Under the pieces are notes generated by a model, which worked only from the letters and a program-made list of their open reading frames with translations, was not told the origin of the DNA and did not search any database. From assembly GCF_001746835.1 (NCBI RefSeq), contig NZ_CP016094.1:3611501-3675500 (forward strand): a stretch of 64,000 nt of DNA. The letters are read 5' to 3'. Origin of the DNA: Lacunisphaera limnophila (GTDB lineage Bacteria > Verrucomicrobiota > Verrucomicrobiia > Opitutales > Opitutaceae). Position numbers and translations under genes: made by a program. Below, piece by piece: positions 56,766-64,000 of this stretch; the first letter of the stretch is position 1, and each line of letters starts with the position of its first letter.

Positions 56766-57800
56766 TTACTTCGCCTTGAGCGGAATCCCCGCCTTGATCA
56801 TCGCCTCGGCGATCTGGATCGAGTTGAGAGCGGCCCCCTTCCACAGGTTGTCGCCGCTCACCCAGAAGGCCAGGCCGTTGTCCAGCGCGGTGTCGTGACG
56901 CAACCGGCCCACGCCGCACTTCACCTGTCGGCTGAAATCCAGCGGGGTCGGATAAACCTTGTTGGCCGGATCATCGAGCAGGCTCGCGCCCGGGAAGGCG
57001 GCCAGCGCCTGCCGCGCGGCGGCCAGGTCGACCGGACGCTCAAACTCGGCGTTGACCGCCACGGAGTGCGCCCGCACCACCGGCACGCGCACGCAGGTCG
57101 CCGAGACCTTCAGCGCGGGCAGGCCCATGATCTTGCGGCTCTCCTCCCGCATCTTTGTCTCCTCGCCCGTGTACCCGTCGCCCCCGAAGGAATCGATGTG
57201 CGGGATCACGTTCTGGAAAATCTGGTACGGATAGACCTTCTTCGTCAGCGCCTCGCCCTTGGCGTAGGCCTGCGTCTGCGCCTCGAGCTCGTCGATGGCA
57301 TCGGCGCCGGTGCCGGAAACCGACTGGTACGTGGCGAAGAACGCCCGCTTCACGCCGAAGAGCTGGTGCAACGGATAGAGGCCCATCAGGGCGATGGCCG
57401 TCGAGCAGTTCGGGCTGGCGATGATGCCGCGATGGCTGCGCGTGGCCTCGAGGTTGATCTCGGGCACCACCAGCGGGATCGTCGGGTCCATGCGGAAGGC
57501 CGAGCTCTTGTCGAGCACGAGGCAGCCGCGCTTGACCGCCTCGGGCGCCAGCGCCTTCGCGATCGCGCCCTCGGCGGCGAACAGGGCGATGTCCAGCCCG
57601 TCAAAGGCCTCGGGCTTCGCTTCCTGCACCGTGAGCTTTTTGCCCCCCACTTCCATGGTGCGACCCGCGGAACGAGCGGAGGCCAGCAGCCTCAGCTCCG
57701 CGAGCGGGAACGAGCGCGCCAGCAGCAGACCGATCAGCTCTTGACCGACTGCGCCCGTCGCACCGACGATACCGACTCTATAGGAGGATGTATTACTCAC
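56766..57800 (-). CDS. asd: Aspartate-semialdehyde dehydrogenase
   Basis: A 344-residue NADP enzyme of the lysine/threonine/methionine and diaminopimelate pathway. Start GTG (SNTSSYRVGIVGATGAVGQE). Motifs GIVGATGAVGQELIGLLLAR, LDKSSAFRMDPTIPLVVPEI, IASPNCSTAIALMGLYPLHQ (catalytic Cys) and TCVRVPVVRAHSVAVNAEFE. Its start codon abuts that of the divergent L,D-transpeptidase gene with no intergenic base, so one of the two starts may lie further in or the transcripts are leaderless. Confidence 0.94.
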   Translation of the reverse strand: MSNTSSYRVGIVGATGAVGQELIGLLLARSFPLAELRLLASARSAGRTMEVGGKKLTVQEAKPEAFDGLDIALFAAEGAIAKALAPEAVKRGCLVLDKSSAFRMDPTIPLVVPEINLEATRSHRGIIASPNCSTAIALMGLYPLHQLFGVKRAFFATYQSVSGTGADAIDELEAQTQAYAKGEALTKKVYPYQIFQNVIPHIDSFGGDGYTGEETKMREESRKIMGLPALKVSATCVRVPVVRAHSVAVNAEFERPVDLAAARQALAAFPGASLLDDPANKVYPTPLDFSRQVKCGVGRLRHDTALDNGLAFWVSGDNLWKGAALNSIQIAEAMIKAGIPLKAK

Positions 57801-58352
57801 GTGAATGAAGGATTGGAACGGATCAAAGAAAAGTGTCACGCGCTCGGACTCAAGCCGACAACGCGGCTTATTACCGTATCCATTGCCCGACAGTTGCTTG
57901 GATTTTACCGGGACGGCTGTTTGGTCCGGTCCCACGTCATCTCCACCTCCCTGCGGCCGCCCTCCAACGTGAAGGATTCGCTCGGCACGCCCCGCGGCCT
58001 GCACGAGATCGCCGAGAAGGTCGGCGCCGGCCAGCCCCCGGGCATCGTGTTCAAGGCCCGGGTCGCCACCGGCCAGCATTATTCCGAGCTCAGCGCCGCG
58101 GAACAGGCCCGCAACCTGATCACCACCCGCATCCTCTGGCTGCGCGGCCTGGAACCCGGTCACAACGCCGGCACCGCTGCCACCGGCGAGGTCGTCGATA
58201 CCTACGCCCGCTACGTCTATATCCACGGGACCAACCACGAGGAACGCCTCGGCCGGCCCTTCAGCGGCGGCTGCATCGAGATGAACAACCTCGAGATCCT
58301 CGCCCTCTTCGACGAGATCCGCCCCCGCGACCAGGTCTGGATCGAGGACTGA
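57801..58352 (+). CDS. L,D-transpeptidase (YkuD family)
   Basis: About 183 residues, GTG start (NEGLERIKEKCHALGLKPTT). The YkuD domain begins at LITVSIARQLLGFYRDGCLV and carries the catalytic HGT...SGGCIEMNN box (YIHGTNHEERLGRPFSGGCI). It forms 3-3 peptidoglycan cross-links or links lipoproteins to the wall. No signal peptide is obvious in the chosen frame, which is odd for a periplasmic enzyme; an alternative TTG at 57813 does not help. Divergent and adjacent to asd, whose product feeds mDAP synthesis. Confidence 0.85.
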   Translation: MNEGLERIKEKCHALGLKPTTRLITVSIARQLLGFYRDGCLVRSHVISTSLRPPSNVKDSLGTPRGLHEIAEKVGAGQPPGIVFKARVATGQHYSELSAAEQARNLITTRILWLRGLEPGHNAGTAATGEVVDTYARYVYIHGTNHEERLGRPFSGGCIEMNNLEILALFDEIRPRDQVWIED

Positions 58353-58356
58353 ACGT

Positions 58357-58383
58357 TGTCGGGCGGGATTGCCCAATCCCGCC
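58357..58383. repeat. REP-like palindrome, family A, next to the RAYT gene
   Basis: TGTCGGGCGGGATTGCCCAA with TCCCGCC closing arm. It lies 27 bases from the 3' end of the RAYT-like gene, the arrangement typical of RAYT/REP systems. Confidence 0.75.
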
Positions 58384-58410
58384 TTTCGCCGCCAACGAAC
58401 CTGAGCGGTG

Positions 58411-58932
58411 TCACTTCTCCACCGTCAGCCCCGCAAACTTCTCCTCCGGCCACGCGATCCACTCGGCCGGCGGCAACCCCTCGGGACTGAGCGCGCCGGG
58501 AAATTGAAACACCGCGGCCTCCGGCACCCACCAGCCCGGCCACTTTTCCTCCGCCGGGATCAGGCCCGCCCGGTACGGACACAGATACAGATACAAACCG
58601 TAGTCCTCTGCCTTCTCCGTCTCCCGGAGGCGGTGTCCGACAAAATCCCGCTCAAAGGTCTCCGGGTAACCGGCGCCCCGGCGCAGCGCCGCCTTCCAGT
58701 TCGCCACGACCTGCGCGGCCGTGATGTTGCCCGCCAGTTCCAGCAGCACGTGCACGCGGTCCGGCAGGGCCATCGCGGCGAGGATGCGTCCATTGCGCTC
58801 CATGTGCCAGGTCCGCAGCACCGCCAGCAACACATCCCGGGTGCGCGGGACCGCGAGCCACGGTTGGCGGTCCTGGATGTTTAGGGTCAGGAGAAAGAGT
58901 CCACCGGCCGGGGTGTTGCGCTCAGGGTACAT
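58411..58932 (-). CDS. REP-associated tyrosine transposase (RAYT)-like protein, degenerate
   Basis: A 173-residue protein resembling Y1-transposase/RAYT proteins. The region LRTWHMERNGRILAAMALPD, RVHVLLEL corresponds to the HUH strand 'MPDHVHLLL', but the first histidine is arginine (R59-V60-H61). The segment DYGLYLYLCPYRAGLIPAEE (110-129) aligns with the 'YIHYNPVKHGLV' tyrosine helix; Tyr114 fits the nucleophile while the usual Asn is Cys118. It is therefore probably inactive as a nickase or evolved to a new role. A GC palindrome of the dispersed family A lies just beyond its 3' end, consistent with a REP/RAYT pairing. Confidence 0.7.
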   Translation of the reverse strand: MYPERNTPAGGLFLLTLNIQDRQPWLAVPRTRDVLLAVLRTWHMERNGRILAAMALPDRVHVLLELAGNITAAQVVANWKAALRRGAGYPETFERDFVGHRLRETEKAEDYGLYLYLCPYRAGLIPAEEKWPGWWVPEAAVFQFPGALSPEGLPPAEWIAWPEEKFAGLTVEK

Positions 58933-59047
58933 GCGTGGGAGTCGGACTAGCTAGGCGGCGTTTCCCCCGGTTGCAAGTGCGCCGAAGCCCCGCGCCACGG
59001 GCCAACATCCCGACCGCGTTCAACCGGGCGACGTCCTCCTGCCTTTC

Positions 59048-61285
59048 TCACGTGTTGCGCCCGAAGAGCAGCCGCAACGAATTCAGGCAGACCACCAGCG
59101 TGCTGCCCTCGTGCGCGGCCACACCCACCGCCAAGGGCACTGCGCCAATCGCCGTCGCGAGCACCATGATGATCACCACCCCGAGCGAAATCGTCAGGTT
59201 CTGCCGGATGATGGCCTTGGCCCGCCGGCTCAGCCGCTCCGCCGAGAGAAAATTCTCGATGCGATCATGCATCAAAATGACCTCGGCCTGTTCCAGCGCC
59301 GCATCACTGCCCCGCGCGCCCATGGCCACGCTGACGTCGGCGGCTGCAAGACTCGGGGCGTCATTCACGCCGTCGCCCATCATCGCCACGCGGTTGCCGC
59401 CCTGGCGCAGTTCCTGAATCGCCGCCACCTTCTGCTCCGGCGTGAGCGCCGCCCGAACCTCGTCGAGCCCGAGCTCCTTGGCCACGGCCTCCGCCGCCTG
59501 CCGCCGGTCGCCGGTGAGCATCACGGTGCGGATGCCCATCTTCTTCAATTCCGCCAGCACGCCCTTGGACTCGGCCCGGATCTGGTCCCGCAGCAGCACC
59601 CGGCCCAGCATGTCCTTGCCCACCACCCAGACCTCCGACAAATCCGCCGCCGCCGGCGGCAGCTTCTCCGCCCAGCCCGCCAGCGGCCCGGTCTCCAGCA
59701 GTTCGCGCCGGCCCAGCAGTGCCTGCGCCCCGCCGTAGCTGCCGCGCACGCCCTGGCCCACGATGTTCTTGAATTCCGACAGCTCGATCTGCCGCACGCC
59801 CCGCGCCTTGGCGTCGCGCACAATGGCGCGCGCCAACGGGTGCTCCGATTTGCTCTCCAGCGCGTAGGCCAGCTCCATGACCTCGGTCTCGCGCCCGGCG
59901 GGAAAACTCTCGTAACCCACGACCGCCAGCTCGCCGGTCGTGAGCGTGCCGGTCTTGTCCAGCGCCACGACCGTGATGTCCGCCAGCTTCTCGATGGCCG
60001 CCCCACCGCGGAACAGCACGCCGTGCTTCGCGCCCCAGGCGATCGCCGCGAGGATCGCCGAAGGAATCGACAGCACCAGCGCGCACGGGCTGGCCACGAC
60101 CATCAGGGTCATCGCCCGGTAGAACGCCGAGCGCAGTTCCGGCGTATTCGTGAAGGCCGGCAGGCCGAAGCCCAGCCACCAGACCAAAAACATCGCAAAC
60201 GACCCGCCGATGACGGCATAGGTGTAACCCGTGCCAAACCGGTCGGTGAAACGCTCGCTCGGTGCCTTCAGCTTCTGTGCCGTCTGGATCAGGCGGATGA
60301 TCTTCTGCAGCGTGCTCTCGCCCGGCGGGCGCACGACCGTATAGTCGACCGAGCCCCAGAGGTTGAGCGTACCGCTGAACACCTGGTCGCCGACTTTCTT
60401 CTCCACCGGGGTCGCCTCCCCGGTCAGGTTGGCCTCGTCGCTCGCACTCTGGCCGTCCACGATCAGGCCGTCGGCCGCGAAGGCCCCGCCCGGCCGCACG
60501 CGCACGCGCTGCCCGACCTGCAGGGTCTCGACCGCCACCTCGCGCTCCTGCCCGCTGGCGTCGACGACCAGCGCCGTCTTCGGTGCGGACTTCAGCAGCG
60601 AACTCACCTCGCGCTGCGTCCGGTCCAGCGCGTACTCCTCCATCGCCCCCGAGGCCGAGAACAGGAACAGCAGCAGCACCGCCTCCCCCCAGGCCCCGAT
60701 GAATATCGCGCCCACGGCCACCGCCAGCATCAGGAAATGGATGTCGATCTCGCGCTTCTTCAGGTTGGCCCACGTGTCGACCGCGGCATCCCAGCCGCCG
60801 GTGACCACCCCCAGCAGGTAGAAACCTTTCGCCAGCCACGGCAGTTCCGGGGCGAAGGTGGAGCTCAGCATCCCAGCTATGCCTGCCCCGCCGCAACAGG
60901 CCGCAAAACGCGCCAGCGTGCGCCACTCCTGGTCCTCCGCCGTCGGCTCGGCCTTGATCTCCGGCCACTCCATCTCCCGCCACAGCCACAACGATTCCGC
61001 CGTCGCGCCCATGTTGCGGCCGATGACCACGGCCTTGCCCTCCCGTTTCAGGGAAAATCCCGCCGCCGCCAGCTTGGCGGGTTGGTCGGCAAAGCGCGCC
61101 TCCACCGCCGCGATCGTCGCCGCCAGCTGCGACTCCAGCACCGTCAGGTCCACCGCGCCGAGCGTCGCCACCGACACCTTGTGGGCCCCCGGATCCAATC
61201 GCACCGCCCCCACGCCCGGTTGCTCGCAGAGAAAGCGCACTAGTTCGTCGGTCCAGTTGGCCGCGTTGGTTGGATTGGTCTTCAA
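59048..61285 (-). CDS. P1B-4-type heavy-metal ATPase (Co/Fe/Zn exporter)
   Basis: About 745 residues. P-type ATPase landmarks: SDEANLTGEATPVEKKVGDQ (actuator), ASPCALVLSIPSAI (SPC in membrane helix 6), the phosphorylated aspartate in ALDKTGTLTTGELAV, SEHPLARAI (nucleotide-binding HP) and MMGDGVNDAPSLAAADV. HEGSTLVVCLNSLRLL in the last helix, with SPC, assigns subclass P1B-4, exporters of Co2+, Fe2+ or Zn2+. The N-terminus has a ferredoxin-like fold lacking CxxC (ELVRFLCEQPGVGAVRLDPG). A longer frame begins at a GTG (61360) that lies in a family G hairpin; the TTG at 61285 (LKTNPTNAANWTDELV) avoids this. Confidence 0.92.
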   Translation of the reverse strand: MKTNPTNAANWTDELVRFLCEQPGVGAVRLDPGAHKVSVATLGAVDLTVLESQLAATIAAVEARFADQPAKLAAAGFSLKREGKAVVIGRNMGATAESLWLWREMEWPEIKAEPTAEDQEWRTLARFAACCGGAGIAGMLSSTFAPELPWLAKGFYLLGVVTGGWDAAVDTWANLKKREIDIHFLMLAVAVGAIFIGAWGEAVLLLFLFSASGAMEEYALDRTQREVSSLLKSAPKTALVVDASGQEREVAVETLQVGQRVRVRPGGAFAADGLIVDGQSASDEANLTGEATPVEKKVGDQVFSGTLNLWGSVDYTVVRPPGESTLQKIIRLIQTAQKLKAPSERFTDRFGTGYTYAVIGGSFAMFLVWWLGFGLPAFTNTPELRSAFYRAMTLMVVASPCALVLSIPSAILAAIAWGAKHGVLFRGGAAIEKLADITVVALDKTGTLTTGELAVVGYESFPAGRETEVMELAYALESKSEHPLARAIVRDAKARGVRQIELSEFKNIVGQGVRGSYGGAQALLGRRELLETGPLAGWAEKLPPAAADLSEVWVVGKDMLGRVLLRDQIRAESKGVLAELKKMGIRTVMLTGDRRQAAEAVAKELGLDEVRAALTPEQKVAAIQELRQGGNRVAMMGDGVNDAPSLAAADVSVAMGARGSDAALEQAEVILMHDRIENFLSAERLSRRAKAIIRQNLTISLGVVIIMVLATAIGAVPLAVGVAAHEGSTLVVCLNSLRLLFGRNT

Positions 61286-61307
61286 GAATGGATGAGCCGC
61301 GGTTTCT

Positions 61308-61360
61308 TGTGGGCTGCCTGCTTGCAGGCGCAGATCCGCGCGAGCAAGCTCGCTGCCCAC
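61308..61360. repeat. REP-like hairpin, family G
   Basis: TGTGGGCTGCCTGCTTGCAG at one end and GAGCAAGCTCGCTGCCCAC at the other. It overlaps the nominal N-terminus of the metal ATPase reading frame. Confidence 0.6.
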
Positions 61361-61450
61361 CCGCTAGCGGCGGCTCCAGCCACTATGATCGCCGCGCGCC
61401 CATGTGCAATTTGATTTGCGCCCGCCCGCCGCGACCCGCTGATTCGCCGG

Positions 61451-63517
61451 ATGATTGGGCTCACCGAAGACGACGGCGCCAAGCCGTCACGCCTCCGGGA
61501 ACTCGCGCGGGATATCTTCGCCGAGTCCGGGACGCTCTGCGACGCCCTGCACATGGAGCACCGGCCGGAACAGGAGCAGATGGCCCGGGCCGTGGCCGCC
61601 GCCCTCGCCGGCGACACCTCCCTGCTCTTCGAGGCCGGCACCGGCGTCGGCAAGAGCCTCGCCTACCTCGTGCCCGGCATCATCCACGCCGTGGACCAGA
61701 GTCGGCAGCTCATCGTCTCCAGCCACACCATTTCCCTCCAGGAACAGCTCGAGCAGAAAGACCTGCCGCTCTGCCGCCGGCTCTTCAAATCCGACCCCGC
61801 GGGCGCACCCTACGCCGAGTTCAAATCCACCGTCCTCGTCGGCAAGTCCAACTACCTCTGCCCCACCCGCCTCAGCCACGCCCTGGCCGATCGCGCCAGT
61901 CTCTTTGCCGACGCCGATTACGCCGAACTCCAGCGCATCGCCGACTGGGCCGACACCACCAAGTCCGGCCTCCGCCACGAGCTGAAGCCGCCCCCGCGCC
62001 CCGAGATCTGGGACGCCGTCAACGCCGACTCCTCCGCCTGCTCGCGCAAGCACTGCGACTGCGAGAAATGCCATTACCAGCGCGCCCGCGCCCGGCTGCG
62101 CACCTCGCAGGTCGTCATCGTCAACCACGCCCTGCTCTTCGCCCTCATCAACGCCGGCGGCGCCCAGGCCCAAGGCGGTGACCGCGAGACCCGCGGCGTG
62201 CTCTTCCCCGACGATTTCCTCGTCCTCGACGAGGCCCACACCGTCCCCGAGGTCGCCACCGCCAACTTCGGCCTCTCCCTCAGCAGCTATGGCGTCGATC
62301 GCGCCTTGAAGTACCTCTACAACCCGAAGACCAAGCGCGGGGTCATGAAGAAACACGGCGGCCCCGCCGGCCAGCAGCTCGTGGTCGACGCCCTCGACGC
62401 CGCCAAGCAGTTCTTCGATTTCATCGCCACGCGCATCCTGGACCAGCGCGCCATCGTCCGCATCCGCGAGATCGGGGTGGCCGAGCCCATGCTCGACGGC
62501 CCGCTGGGGGCCCTCTCCCGTCTGCTCGCCAACGTGGCCGACAAGCTGCCGGAGGGCCGCGACCACGATGAGGTGCAGGAACAGAAGCAACGCATCAAGG
62601 GCCTCCAGGCCGGCCTCACCGAGTGGCTCACGCTCGGCGACAAAGGCCACGTCTACTGGACCGAGCGCAGCGGCCGCAAGCAGACCATTGTTTCCCTCCG
62701 CAGCGCGCCCATCGACGTGGCGCCCGAGCTCCGCAAGCATCTCTTCGGCTGCGGCACCAGCGTCGTCTGCACCAGCGCCACCCTCGCGATGGGCGGCACC
62801 ATCGAGCCCTTCGCTGCCCGCATCGGGGCCGACCACGCCGAAGCCGTGGCGGTGAAGTCGCCCTTCGATTTCGAGCGCAACATGCGCGTCTATGTCGCAA
62901 CCGACGTGCCCCTGCCCTCGCCCCAGGAGGCGAAACTCGCCCTCGACACCCTCGTCGACTACATCCGCTTCTGCACGGAACGCGTCCGCGGCGGCTCCCT
63001 CGTTCTCTTCACCAGCTACACCGACATGCGCGCCGTGGCCGCCACCCTCGAGCCCGAGTGGCGCAAGGCCGGTCGCCCCTTCCTCCTGCAGGGCGCCGAC
63101 CTCTCCCGCACCGAGCTGACCCAGCAGATGCGCTCGCTCGGCAACGCCGTGCTCTTCGGCACCGACAGCTTCTGGACCGGCGTGGACGTCCCCGGCGCGG
63201 CCCTCTCCCAGGTCATCATCACCCGACTGCCCTTCGACCCGCCCACGCACCCCATCACCGAGGCCAAGTGCGAGCACATCCGCGACGCCGGCGGCAACCC
63301 CTTCAACGAGCTCACCCTGCCCGACGCCCTGATCAAGTTCCGCCAAGGCGTCGGCCGCCTCATCCGCAGCAAGACGGATTGCGGCCTGGTCACCATTCTG
63401 GACTCGCGGGTGCTGGCCAAAACCTACGGCCGGGAGTTTCTGGGCAGCCTGCCGACCACCGAATACGAGCGGCTGGATCGTAAAAACCGGGAGCAGGTGT
63501 TTAGGCCTTTCCCTTGA
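61451..63517 (+). CDS. dinG: DinG/XPD-family ATP-dependent DNA helicase
   Basis: A 688-residue superfamily 2 helicase with an iron-sulphur cluster. Walker A is in FEAGTGVGKSLAYLVPGI, the DEAH box in LVLDEAHTVPEVATA. Cluster cysteines are seen in KSNYLCPTRLS and the SACSRKHCDCEKCHYQRARA run. Motifs V and VI are FGTDSFWTGVDVPGAALSQV and FRQGVGRLIRSKTDCGLVTI. It is likely to act in DNA repair or R-loop/G-quadruplex unwinding. Start ATG (IGLTEDDGAKPSRLRELARD). Confidence 0.92.
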   Translation: MIGLTEDDGAKPSRLRELARDIFAESGTLCDALHMEHRPEQEQMARAVAAALAGDTSLLFEAGTGVGKSLAYLVPGIIHAVDQSRQLIVSSHTISLQEQLEQKDLPLCRRLFKSDPAGAPYAEFKSTVLVGKSNYLCPTRLSHALADRASLFADADYAELQRIADWADTTKSGLRHELKPPPRPEIWDAVNADSSACSRKHCDCEKCHYQRARARLRTSQVVIVNHALLFALINAGGAQAQGGDRETRGVLFPDDFLVLDEAHTVPEVATANFGLSLSSYGVDRALKYLYNPKTKRGVMKKHGGPAGQQLVVDALDAAKQFFDFIATRILDQRAIVRIREIGVAEPMLDGPLGALSRLLANVADKLPEGRDHDEVQEQKQRIKGLQAGLTEWLTLGDKGHVYWTERSGRKQTIVSLRSAPIDVAPELRKHLFGCGTSVVCTSATLAMGGTIEPFAARIGADHAEAVAVKSPFDFERNMRVYVATDVPLPSPQEAKLALDTLVDYIRFCTERVRGGSLVLFTSYTDMRAVAATLEPEWRKAGRPFLLQGADLSRTELTQQMRSLGNAVLFGTDSFWTGVDVPGAALSQVIITRLPFDPPTHPITEAKCEHIRDAGGNPFNELTLPDALIKFRQGVGRLIRSKTDCGLVTILDSRVLAKTYGREFLGSLPTTEYERLDRKNREQVFRPFP

Positions 63518-63551
63518 AGGGAAAGCTGCCACTAATCCCTTGGATAACCTG

Positions 63552-64000
63552 ATGAAGCTTCGCTCTTTCGCCCACACCGACATCGGTCGCGTCCGTTCCG
63601 AGAATGAGGACAGTTACCTCTGCAATGACACCATCGGCCTTTACGCAGTCGCCGACGGTATCGGCGGCCTGCCCTCCGGCGCCCAGGCCAGCCAGCTCAC
63701 GGTTCAGACACTGCAGAAAATCGTCGGCGAGCACGCGGTCGGCAACAAGCTCAACTACGAGCGCATCCTCACCGAGATCAACGACCAGGTATTCCAACTC
63801 GGCCGCGTGATCAGCCCGCAGTTCGGCATCGGCTCCACCCTCACCTTCGCCCACGTCGTCGGCGTGAAGCTCCATTTCGGCCACGTCGGTGATTCCACCG
63901 GACTGCGCCTGCGCTCGAAGGTCCTTCAGCAACTGACCACCGACCACACGATCGAGACCGAGCTGAAGGCCCGGGCCGCCCGCGGCGAGCCGCTCGGCAT
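63552..64000 (+). CDS. PP2C-type serine/threonine phosphatase, 3' end missing
   Basis: The first 149 residues of a PP2C/Stp1-like phosphatase. MKLRSFAHTDIGRVRSENED carries the metal-binding Asp/Asn-Glu-Asp box, then LYAVADGIGGLPSGAQASQL (VADGxGG motif) and GIGSTLTFAHVVGVKLHFGH with VGDSTGLRL. The reading frame runs off the right edge. Such enzymes often pair with Hanks-type kinases controlling cell-wall growth; the partner is not in view. Confidence 0.9.
   Translation, partial: MKLRSFAHTDIGRVRSENEDSYLCNDTIGLYAVADGIGGLPSGAQASQLTVQTLQKIVGEHAVGNKLNYERILTEINDQVFQLGRVISPQFGIGSTLTFAHVVGVKLHFGHVGDSTGLRLRSKVLQQLTTDHTIETELKARAARGEPLG

Noticed and set aside
57788-57808. A six-codon leader ORF (ATG to TGA) overlapping the transpeptidase start, after AGGAGG
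   Set aside because: The AGGAGG touches the ATG with no spacing and the peptide has no regulatory composition; likely chance.
61286-61360. GTG at 61360 as the start of the metal ATPase
   Set aside because: The extra 25 residues are translated from a REP-like hairpin and have no similarity to ATPase N-termini.

Overview
The window is a gene-dense, very GC-rich bacterial chromosome segment. Gene content points to Verrucomicrobiota, most likely the family Opitutaceae. The clues are an ADOP-type duplicated permease with its PadR regulator, paired DUF4252 proteins, a large TonB-dependent receptor, a tiny SSIPWNRP-type lipoprotein, a Tgt-methyltransferase fusion, and many hairpin repeats between housekeeping genes. 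The assignment is by inference; no 16S gene is present. I see no prophage, CRISPR array, large insertion sequence or biosynthetic cluster.

Layout. 1-5.6 kb: 3' part of an ECF sigma factor (DUF6596 type), a TonB-dependent receptor and a secreted partner. 5.7-13.1 kb (minus strand): aspartate-type aminotransferase, tandem ribbon-helix-helix protein with a histone-H1-like tail, LolA-like protein, secG, parB, LysM protein, fmt and der. 13.2-16.1 kb (plus): single-domain response regulator, ffh, two small membrane proteins. 16.1-22.7 kb (minus): trpF (frameshifted), DegT aminotransferase, hemD, hemC, tRNA-Val, rluD, purH. 22.9-34 kb: apaG (frameshifted), beta-CASP nuclease, inositol monophosphatase, dinB, two DUF4252-type genes, a lipoprotein, a Tgt-MnmC-like fusion and uvrA. 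34.2-41.2 kb (plus): DUF1302, DUF1329, YCF48-like and RND/MMPL genes, a probable envelope lipid or hydrophobic-compound transport module. 41.3-46 kb (minus): TonB-like lipoprotein, ADOP permease and PadR regulator with two operator palindromes, then an exported protein. 46.2-58.4 kb: AI-2E permease, MBL exonuclease, DUF3108, mpg, rplU-rpmA, scpB, pgi, rsmI, ppx/gppA, asd and an L,D-transpeptidase. 58.4-64 kb: a degenerate REP-associated transposase (RAYT) protein, a P1B-4 metal ATPase, a DinG-type helicase and the start of a PP2C phosphatase.

The most striking property is a dense population of short intergenic hairpin elements in several sequence families: GC-rich TGTAGGGCGGG palindromes, ACCACGGATTACACGGA, AAGTAAGAATTAAGAAGG, CGCGGATNACGCGGAT and GTGGGCAGCGAGC types. 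They sit tightly against gene 3' ends. In seven genes (the sigma factor, rluD, the degT-type gene, dinB, hemD, tgt, uvrA) the annotated stop codon is part of the element itself. A RAYT-family protein whose HUH motif has become R-V-H lies next to one of these palindromes.

Two housekeeping genes, trpF and apaG, each carry an apparent one-base deletion in a G/C homopolymer. That fits either sequencing error or recent decay.
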